A stretch of 5,379 nucleotides of DNA from positions 1 to 5,379 of the forward strand of contig CALATT010000025.1 of NCBI GenBank assembly GCA_937891905.1. The letters run 5' to 3'. Positions 1 to 5,379 of the stretch are shown here, piece after piece. Both the position numbers and the translations under genes were made by a program. Within the stretch, counting starts at the first letter, position 1. Each line of letters starts with the position of its first letter. The stretch is from an uncultured Bacteroidales bacterium (GTDB taxonomy: Bacteria > Bacteroidota > Bacteroidia > Bacteroidales > Paludibacteraceae). Below the pieces are notes generated by a model that worked only from the letters and a program-made list of their open reading frames with translations, did no database searches and was not told the DNA's origin.

Positions 1-2121
1 CCAGCGTACTGGATCTGCACCGTATTTATCCAATGCCCCGAATGGGTCCACAGCGTTGCCTAAGCGTTTGGACATCTTATTACCATTCTTATCGAGCACC
101 AAACCATTGGAAATCACATTCTTGTATGCCACATTTCCTTCTATCATGGTATGGATAGCATGGAGTGTGAAGAACCATCCGCGTGTTTGATCCACACCCT
201 CGGAGATAAAGTCTGCCGTGCGTGGGAGATGGGTATTCTCAAATGGGTAGTGGTTTTGCGCATATGGCATTGCTCCTGAGTCGAACCACACATCGATAAG
301 GTCCAACTCGCGCTTCATAGGTTGCCCACTTGGTGAAACCAATACGATATTATCCACATAAGGGCGGTGTAGGTCAATAATAGATGGATCGTAGTTCTCC
401 TTGCTATAATCGCCCACTTTATGTTTTGGCCATGGGTGTGTTGTCATGAATCCCGCCGCGATGGATTTATCTATCTCAGCAAAGAGTTCGGCTATGGAAC
501 CGATACATATCTCCTCCTTGCCATCTTCTGTGCGCCAGATAGGGAGTGGTGTACCCCAGTAGCGACTACGGCTGAGGTTCCAGTCATTGAGGTTTTCCAA
601 CCATTTACCGAAACGACCTGTACCCGTGGACTCTGGTTGCCAATTGATAGTCTTATTGAGTGCTATCATCTCTTCGCGTGCTTGTGTAGAGCGAATAAAC
701 CAAGAGTCTAATGGATAGTAAAGCACAGGTTTATCGGTACGCCAGCAGTGTGGATAGTTATGCACATGCTTCTCGCTCTTGAGTAGTCTGCCATCTGCTT
801 TCATCTCCAAGCAGAGGTGTAGGTCTAAGGTCTCTGCTTTGCTGGCTGCTGCTTCGTCATAGCGTCCATCCACTGTGAATTGTGGGTCGAAGGCATTCTT
901 CACATAACGACCTGCATAACGGTTGTACCACTCATCATTCATATTAGCAGCATACCATGCTTCGTCTAAGTCCTCTACCGCCCAGTATTTACCTGTGAAA
1001 TCCACCATGGGTCGCAAACCATGATTCTTGGTATGCATGTACATGCCTGGGATAGAAGCGGCGTCTGCCACTTTCTTGTCATCCGCACCGAAAGTAGGTG
1101 CTATATGCACGATGCCCGTACCATCTTCGGTGGTGACATAATCACCAGGAATAACGCGGTATGCGTTTTCAAAACCATTAGTACTTTGTCCTTGCTCACT
1201 GAGTACAGAGAAGAGTGGTTCGTACACCATACCCACCAAATCGGTACCTTTATAACGCGCTACGATTTGTGGTTCTACCCAATTGCCATCCTCATCTTGT
1301 GCACATAATTCTTTTTTATAAGCATCCAAGCGTGCCTCGGCCAAGATGATTGTCTCTCCTTCTTTACCTTTTATCTCTACATAGTCAATCTTCGGTCCGA
1401 CGCAGAGTGCTGTGTTGGATGGTAAGGTCCATGGAGTTGTAGTCCATGCGATGATATACTTGTTTTCTGCTCCTTTGACTTTGAATCGTGCGGTGCATGT
1501 AAGGTCCTTCACATCGCGGTAACAACCAGGTTGGTTGAGTTCGTGGCTACTCAATCCTGTACCTGCCGCTGGGGAGTATGGTTGGATAGTATATCCCTTG
1601 TAGAGGTATCCTTTCTTGTAGAGTTCTTTGAGCAACCACCAGAGCGTCTCAATAAACTTATTATCATAGGTGATATATGGATTATCAAGGTCCACCCAAT
1701 AACCCATTTGCTTGGTGAGTGCTGTCCATTCCGCTGTATATTTCATCACTTCCTGACGGCAAGCGGCATTATACGCATCTACGCTAATCTTTTTGCCAAT
1801 ATCTTCTTTGGTGATACCAAGCATCTTCTCCACGCCTAATTCTACTGGTAGTCCGTGGGTATCCCATCCTGCTTTGCGGTGTACTTGATAGCCTTGCATC
1901 GTCTTGAATCGGCAGAAGGTATCTTTGATGGTACGCGCCATCACATGGTGGATTCCTGGCATACCATTGGCAGAAGGAGGTCCCTCAAAAAAGAGGAACT
2001 GTGGGTGTCCTTCACGCGTGGTGATTGATTGTTGAAATAAGTTTTCTTTTTCCCATTGAGCGAGCAGTTCTTTACTCAACTCAGGTAAGTCTAATCGTTT
2101 ATATTCGTTGAATCTTTTCAT
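1..2121 (-). CDS. ileS: Isoleucyl-tRNA synthetase, N-terminal 707 residues (3' end outside window)
   Basis: This class I aminoacyl-tRNA synthetase charges tRNA-Ile with isoleucine in the cytoplasm and edits mischarged valine. I translated the whole frame by hand: 707 codons from ATG at 2121 to the window edge, with no stop or frameshift. Landmarks in order are an N-terminal leader (MKRFNEYKRLDLPEL), EGPPSANGMPGIHHVM with the HIGH-equivalent GIHH at residues 56-59, and GWDTHGLPVELG. The CP1 editing domain follows, with WTTTPWTLPSNTAL at 226-239 and GTGIVHIAPTFGADD at 334-348. Then come WNLSRSRYWGTPLP at about 514-527, DVWFDSG at 610-616, EGVDQTRGWF at 641-650 and KMSKR at 682-686. The wording matches the larger eukaryote-like IleRS type of Bacteroidota, usually about 1,100-1,150 residues, so the anticodon-binding and C-terminal regions are missing only because the window ends. 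The start is fixed by in-frame stops just upstream (TAA 12 bases before ATG). No Shine-Dalgarno is present, and a heptad repeat abuts the ATG. Confidence 0.97.
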   Translation of the reverse strand, partial: MKRFNEYKRLDLPELSKELLAQWEKENLFQQSITTREGHPQFLFFEGPPSANGMPGIHHVMARTIKDTFCRFKTMQGYQVHRKAGWDTHGLPVELGVEKMLGITKEDIGKKISVDAYNAACRQEVMKYTAEWTALTKQMGYWVDLDNPYITYDNKFIETLWWLLKELYKKGYLYKGYTIQPYSPAAGTGLSSHELNQPGCYRDVKDLTCTARFKVKGAENKYIIAWTTTPWTLPSNTALCVGPKIDYVEIKGKEGETIILAEARLDAYKKELCAQDEDGNWVEPQIVARYKGTDLVGMVYEPLFSVLSEQGQSTNGFENAYRVIPGDYVTTEDGTGIVHIAPTFGADDKKVADAASIPGMYMHTKNHGLRPMVDFTGKYWAVEDLDEAWYAANMNDEWYNRYAGRYVKNAFDPQFTVDGRYDEAAASKAETLDLHLCLEMKADGRLLKSEKHVHNYPHCWRTDKPVLYYPLDSWFIRSTQAREEMIALNKTINWQPESTGTGRFGKWLENLNDWNLSRSRYWGTPLPIWRTEDGKEEICIGSIAELFAEIDKSIAAGFMTTHPWPKHKVGDYSKENYDPSIIDLHRPYVDNIVLVSPSGQPMKRELDLIDVWFDSGAMPYAQNHYPFENTHLPRTADFISEGVDQTRGWFFTLHAIHTMIEGNVAYKNVISNGLVLDKNGNKMSKRLGNAVDPFGALDKYGADPVRW

Positions 2122-2174
2122 TTTAGATTTTATATTTTAGAATGCAAATTTTAGATTTTAGAATACACATTTTA
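2121..2174. repeat. A/T-rich heptamer array between the dipeptidase gene and ileS
   Basis: Read on the plus strand from 2121 in steps of seven, the gap is TTTTAGA, TTTTATA, TTTTAGA, ATGCAAA, TTTTAGA, TTTTAGA, ATACACA, then TTTTA. Four of the seven full units are identical and a fifth differs by one base. The 12-mer TTTTAGATTTTA occurs exactly at 2121-2132 and 2149-2160. On the transcribed (minus) strand the unit is TCTAAAA, and the last copy runs directly into the ileS ATG. The array fills the whole intergenic space and its last bases overlap the dipeptidase stop codon. It has no stable hairpin and is not a terminator. A role as an unstructured A-rich leader that helps initiation is inference; simple repeat expansion is equally possible. 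Confidence 0.8.
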
Positions 2175-3863
2175 TTCTTCGCTCATCACATCTTCTGCCA
2201 CCATTCGCAAGAAGGGTTCTGGTAGTGCCAATCTATTAGGTCCACAACTGCCGCCGTATGGATTGCGCACAAACTGACCATTCTCCTCTTTGCGTTCTTG
2301 TCCATCCAGGAACTTAGTGAATAGGTATATGCCCAACTGCTGCCAATCCACTACCACATTCGTTGCTTGTGAGCAGGAATAGTCTGTCAGGAACTCGCGT
2401 GCTTCTTCTTCGCTGAGTGCCGCCGCTTGTGCATCCACTCCTTCTATCTGTGCATTGAATTTATCATCCCATATTTGCTGCAATTGAGCTATATGTGGAT
2501 ACATGCGGCTATACTTGGTATATGCCCAGTTGGCTACAATATTAAAGGTCCACCATGCGGAAGTAGGTGAATAGGTGTAACTATCTCCGTTGCCTTCTGC
2601 GAAGCACTCTGGCACCTTGGTTATACCACTATACATCGGTACATAGCATGTGCAGGCTGCGTCATCCACGCCAAACCAGAATATACCATGTTTCTTATTT
2701 GCTCTCATCTGTGCCACGAATGACCATGCTGTCTGTTGTGTAGCCGTTGGACGGGCGTACCAATGCTGGATAGAATCTAATTGGAATCCTAAACCGCCAT
2801 AACGCAGTTTGCTATTCCACGGACCTGCATCTACGCCTTGTGTGATGTCGATAGGCGTTCCTTTGTATTCATCCCGCATGCAGTCCTTCATCTCTTGTAC
2901 GGATACTTTATGATTAGGCACTATCCATAATGGCATATGTTCTCCCTCATCTTTTCCTTCTGTAGCTTTATATGTGTGTCCTATTGCGTAGTCGTAGTAT
3001 TGGTCCATTTGATTGCTAAAATGGCGGAAGAATGACCATACGCGTGCTTCGCACACAAAGAGTCCACTGAAGTCAAATGGACAATAAGCGGCTTGGTAAC
3101 TGAAGTCTTTGTCTGCTCCGGTAAAATAACCCTTCTCGCGAGCAAAAGAAATCACATCCTGGCTATACATCCAATCGCCATAACAGATGCAGTTGAGTTC
3201 TTTTTGCAATCGTTTCTGCTCTTTGGTAAGTTTAGCCTTCCCCTGTGGGATAGTGGTTATACGCGCTTGGTTAGCGTGTGCGCAGATGGCATTATCTGGT
3301 ATTCGCACGGCTACCCATAGTGCTCCTTTCTGTCCTTTGCCGCGTCCGATGAGTTCCATGAGCCACACTTCGTTAGGGTCAGCAATAGAGAAAGACTCAC
3401 CGCTGGATGCATACCCGTATGTATTCACCAATTTGATCATGCATTCAATCGCTTCGCGGGCTGTCTTGCAGCGCTCAAGAGTGATATAGATGAGCGAACC
3501 ATAATCGATACCTATCGTATCTTCCAACTCTGCACGCCCACCCCAAGTGGTTTCGCCGATGGCTAATTGATGTTCATTCATGTTTCCCACCACGGAATAA
3601 GTGTGTGGGGGTTGTGGGATGAAGCATTGTGGGCGTCCTGTATCCCAATCTTTCACTTCACGCATATCGCCTTCTTTCCAATCTGCTGCTGGCGCGAAAT
3701 GCAAATAACCATATAATCCATAACTATCCGCAGCATAAGAAATCATGGTACTACCATCTGCTGATGCATCCTTACCAACTAAGAAATTGGTACATGCATA
3801 AATTGCAGTAAAAGAAGTAAGGAATAAACCTAATGTTAGTCCAAATAATCGTAGATTTTTCAT
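2172..3863 (-). CDS. Exported family C69 dipeptidase (Ntn hydrolase, PF03577 type)
   Basis: This complete 563-residue protein resembles the C69 peptidases (PepD family), N-terminal-nucleophile hydrolases that cleave dipeptides. Residues 1-23 are a signal peptide (basic MKNLR, hydrophobic core, AIYA end). The following residues, CTNFLVGKDASADGSTM, are the classic C69 N-terminus, so Cys24 should become the catalytic N-terminal nucleophile once the leader is removed. Other family-like segments are NEHQLAIGETTWGGR at 96-110, HANQARI at 196-202, EARVWSFFR at 272-280, TQQTAWSFVAQMR at 375-387 and FGVDDA at 397-402. Together with a roughly 150-residue C-terminal part, these match the long Bacteroidota form of about 550 residues. 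The likely site of action is the periplasm, in peptide scavenging; the exact substrate cannot be read from sequence. The start overlaps the upstream stop in ATGA, so translation is probably coupled to the glycogen synthase gene. The sequence before the ATG (CGCAATAAAAA) has no Shine-Dalgarno. The protein holds about 15 cysteines, many for an exported enzyme. Confidence 0.93.
   Translation of the reverse strand: MKNLRLFGLTLGLFLTSFTAIYACTNFLVGKDASADGSTMISYAADSYGLYGYLHFAPAADWKEGDMREVKDWDTGRPQCFIPQPPHTYSVVGNMNEHQLAIGETTWGGRAELEDTIGIDYGSLIYITLERCKTAREAIECMIKLVNTYGYASSGESFSIADPNEVWLMELIGRGKGQKGALWVAVRIPDNAICAHANQARITTIPQGKAKLTKEQKRLQKELNCICYGDWMYSQDVISFAREKGYFTGADKDFSYQAAYCPFDFSGLFVCEARVWSFFRHFSNQMDQYYDYAIGHTYKATEGKDEGEHMPLWIVPNHKVSVQEMKDCMRDEYKGTPIDITQGVDAGPWNSKLRYGGLGFQLDSIQHWYARPTATQQTAWSFVAQMRANKKHGIFWFGVDDAACTCYVPMYSGITKVPECFAEGNGDSYTYSPTSAWWTFNIVANWAYTKYSRMYPHIAQLQQIWDDKFNAQIEGVDAQAAALSEEEAREFLTDYSCSQATNVVVDWQQLGIYLFTKFLDGQERKEENGQFVRNPYGGSCGPNRLALPEPFLRMVAEDVMSEE
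3795..3863 (-). other. Signal peptide coding segment of the C69 dipeptidase
   Basis: Codons 1-23 encode a Sec-type leader: a short basic head with Lys2 and Arg5, a hydrophobic stretch over about residues 6-21, and an A-I-Y-A end before Cys24 (codon 3792-3794). Cleavage after Ala23 would both export the enzyme and expose the nucleophilic cysteine. The -2 residue is Tyr, which fits poorly with a lipobox, so I favour ordinary signal peptidase processing over lipidation. Confidence 0.75.
3860..3863 (-). other. ATGA stop/start overlap joining two genes
   Basis: The minus-strand tetramer ATGA holds the TGA stop of the glycogen synthase (3862-3860) and the ATG start of the dipeptidase (3863-3861). 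This arrangement commonly reflects translational coupling within an operon. The dipeptidase start is supported on its own by the signal peptide that begins exactly there, so the overlap is not a start-calling artefact. Confidence 0.9.
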
Positions 3864-5379
3864 TTTTTATTGCGTTTGATTGTTTTTTTAATAGCTATAT
3901 CATATGCCTTGCGGTAGTATTTAAAGAAGTGCTTCCATTCTGCTTTCTTGGCAATAGCCGCAGCTCCTTTGCGCATATTCTCTACCTGTTCGATACTATA
4001 TTGAGCAAAGCAGAATAAACTCTCAGCAATTCCATTCACCACCTCATCATAGTTTGAATCCGTGCGTCTTAATACCTGCACAGGCGCAAGCGCATCCATC
4101 TTCTGCTCTGCCGCCCATAATCCAAAACCTGCCAAGGAAGTGGTGATAGTAGGTACATGGAATGCCACTGATTCCAATGGTGTGTATCCCCATGGTTCGT
4201 AATAAGAAGGGAAGACTGTCATATCCATACCAATGAGCACATCGTAATAGGTCTTGCCCAATAATGGGTCTTTGCCATCTAAATAGTATGGCACAAAGAC
4301 GATGCTCACATTGCCGTTACGCACAAATGGTCTATCCAAATAAGGTATGGTCACAAAAGCCACATATTGCTTGGTGCTTCCTGCGTGGTATAAGCGCTGT
4401 GCCAGACGGTCCATCGCGCTCAAGAATACATCTATACCTTTGTTTTTCCATTCTTGTCGTCCTGCGATACAGAGCATGATAGCATCTTCGGGCACTACGC
4501 CACCTAATTGCTGTCCAGCCACTCGTCTTAAGGCCTCGCGTGCTGCTTTGCGTCGTGCAGCGAAAGCCTTGCCTTTGGGCACAAAATCAGGTTCAAAACC
4601 ATTCGGTGTGACGATATCCACGGGTTTATCCAACAATTGCTTACACTCTTTGGCGGTGATGTCGCTCACCGTGGTGAAGCAGTCCGCCCAATGGGCTGCT
4701 TGTTTCTCTACTGAGTGCTTGCTAACCATGTTCAGTTCGGCTGCCATCTGATCGCCGTTGTAGTGCTCAAAATAGTCGTATAGGGGTTTGCCATTACCTG
4801 CTATCGAGCGACCGATACCCGTTGCGTGGGTGGTGAACAGAGTGGCAATCGTAGGACAATGATCGCGCAGATAGAAAATAGTGAATGCTGTCTGCCACTC
4901 ATTGGCATGCATACATACCGCTGACTGCTGACCGCTGACTGCTGATAACCATTGATACAAACTCTCCATCACCACACCCGCTGCGTAACCGAAAAGACAT
5001 GACTCGTCATAGTCACCATAAGCGGCATGGCTCTGCACTTGGAATTTATCCCACGCCCACGCGTAGATAGCATCCTTGCGCGCCCACATAGCATCCGCGC
5101 GTAGCAAGATAGCAATAGGTTCACCAGGCACTGCCCAACGACCTACACGGATAGGGATGTGCAATCCCTCGTATTCCACTACGCCCGTATTCCAATCCGC
5201 AAAAAGAGTCTTATCTTCGCAGAACCATATATCGCTATGCGTTCCGAAATCGGGTCCAAAGAAAATCACTTTATCTGGGTGCTCGGCCTGCATGCTCGCT
5301 GCACGCGTACTGAGTACCGCGTATATACCGCCCACGCGGTTACACACTTCCCAGCTGGTTTCAAATATATAATCTGGTT
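3860..5379 (-). CDS. GT3-family glycogen synthase (eukaryotic-type), lacking only its extreme N-terminus
   Basis: This glycosyltransferase is predicted to add glucose from a nucleotide sugar to the non-reducing ends of a cytoplasmic alpha-1,4-glucan (glycogen). In the 505 visible residues, the motifs are: FETSWEVCNRVGGIY at 5-19, the N-terminal sugar-nucleotide/acceptor loop; HANEWQTAF at 157-165; FTTHATGIGRSIAG at 181-194; TPNGFEPDF at 257-265; KNKGIDVF at 311-318; and FPSYYEPWGYTPLE at 389-402. The two glutamates of EPWGYTPLE (394 and 402) correspond to the conserved active-site pair of yeast and animal glycogen synthases. These are GT3 hallmarks and differ from GT5 GlgA. The frame is open to the window edge, so the real start lies beyond 5379. 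The GTG at 5345-5347 is internal, being the Val of SWEVCN. Oddities are a 28-bp heptamer repeat at 4917-4944 encoding SAVSGQQSAV, and a lysine-rich tail (KKTIKRNKK). The donor (UDP- or ADP-glucose) cannot be decided from sequence. Confidence 0.94.
   Translation of the reverse strand, partial: PDYIFETSWEVCNRVGGIYAVLSTRAASMQAEHPDKVIFFGPDFGTHSDIWFCEDKTLFADWNTGVVEYEGLHIPIRVGRWAVPGEPIAILLRADAMWARKDAIYAWAWDKFQVQSHAAYGDYDESCLFGYAAGVVMESLYQWLSAVSGQQSAVCMHANEWQTAFTIFYLRDHCPTIATLFTTHATGIGRSIAGNGKPLYDYFEHYNGDQMAAELNMVSKHSVEKQAAHWADCFTTVSDITAKECKQLLDKPVDIVTPNGFEPDFVPKGKAFAARRKAAREALRRVAGQQLGGVVPEDAIMLCIAGRQEWKNKGIDVFLSAMDRLAQRLYHAGSTKQYVAFVTIPYLDRPFVRNGNVSIVFVPYYLDGKDPLLGKTYYDVLIGMDMTVFPSYYEPWGYTPLESVAFHVPTITTSLAGFGLWAAEQKMDALAPVQVLRRTDSNYDEVVNGIAESLFCFAQYSIEQVENMRKGAAAIAKKAEWKHFFKYYRKAYDIAIKKTIKRNKK
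4917..4944. repeat. In-gene tandem heptamer repeat (2 x 14 bp perfect, 4 x 7 bp near-perfect)
   Basis: On the plus strand the units are ACCGCTG, ACTGCTG, ACCGCTG, ACTGCTG: two exact copies of a 14-mer, each made of two heptamers that differ at one base. On the coding strand this reads as alternating CAGCAGT and CAGCGGT. It encodes most of SAVSGQQSAV (visible residues 145-154), directly before the conserved HANEW segment. Seven is not a multiple of three, so successive units are read in different frames and the peptide would repeat only every 21 bases. The unit resembles the short heptamer repeats known from cyanobacterial genomes; any relationship is unproven. Confidence 0.85.

Noticed and set aside
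421..1839. Plus-strand open frames opposite ileS (421-711, 1021-1308, 1531-1839)
   Set aside because: They lie antisense to a fully open synthetase frame with recognisable motifs throughout, and their translations resemble no family I know. They are shadow frames.
2122..2171. A promoter with the Bacteroidota -33/-7 pattern before ileS
   Set aside because: A TTTG occurs within TAAAATTTG on the minus strand, but the -7 spacing is one base off and no TTTG lies at the right distance upstream. In such A/T-rich repeat sequence this is not enough.
2122..2171. A transcription terminator after the dipeptidase gene
   Set aside because: The gap holds direct repeats but no G/C-rich inverted repeat able to form a terminator stem.
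2121..2174. CRISPR-like array
   Set aside because: The units are seven bases in direct tandem with no unique spacers of regular length and no adjacent cas gene.
3860..3890. A frameshift at the A-rich runs at the 3' end of the glycogen synthase (T-runs at 3863-3868 and 3883-3889 on the plus strand)
   Set aside because: The frame runs cleanly into a lysine-rich tail and stops in a neat ATGA overlap with a well-supported start, so nothing calls for a frameshift.
5345..5347. GTG as the start codon of the glycogen synthase
   Set aside because: Ten further in-frame codons up to the window edge encode PDYIFETSWE, conserved GT3 N-terminal wording, so this GTG is an internal valine and the true start lies outside the window.
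3093..5372. Plus-strand open frames opposite the dipeptidase and glycogen synthase (for example 3187-3489, 4347-4751, 5076-5372)
   Set aside because: They are antisense to strongly supported coding sequence and show no domain or leader features; the longest (134 codons) is explained by the composition of the opposite strand.

Overview
The window looks like ordinary chromosomal sequence from a member of the Bacteroidota, most likely of the order Bacteroidales. Three things point there. First, a eukaryote-like isoleucyl-tRNA synthetase carries lineage-typical wording (GIHH in place of HIGH, then WNLSRSRYWGTPLP and GNKMSKRLGNAVDPF). Second, there is a GT3-family (eukaryotic-type) glycogen synthase, whereas most bacteria use GT5 GlgA. 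Third, the start codons have A/T-rich leaders with no Shine-Dalgarno sequence. Codon use and base composition look even across the three genes, and I see no sign of recent transfer.

All three genes lie on the minus strand, so transcription runs from high to low coordinates. From 5379 down to 3860 is a GT3 glycogen synthase that lacks only its first few residues at the window edge. Its stop overlaps the start of the next gene in an ATGA (3860-3863). From 3863 to 2172 is a complete exported family C69 (Ntn-hydrolase) dipeptidase. A gap of about 50 bp (2122-2171) follows, made almost entirely of a 7-bp-period A/T-rich repeat. From 2121 to the window start is ileS, with 707 codons visible, all in frame, and the C-terminal part cut off. 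Every plus-strand open frame is a shadow of these genes. No stretch over 300 bp lacks a gene. I find no RNA gene, insertion sequence, CRISPR array or terminator hairpin.

The arrangement suggests one transcription unit. The two upstream genes are probably translationally coupled, and ileS follows closely with no visible terminator between. The genes have no shared pathway: storage polysaccharide synthesis, periplasmic peptide hydrolysis and tRNA charging. The grouping therefore looks like positional linkage and not a functional system.

The least expected signals are two unrelated heptamer repeats. One is the A/T-rich array placed directly against the ileS start codon. The other is a perfect 2 x 14 bp (4 x 7 bp) repeat inside the glycogen synthase coding sequence, just before a conserved HANEW motif, where a change in copy number could break the frame. 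I found no convincing undescribed multi-gene system here.
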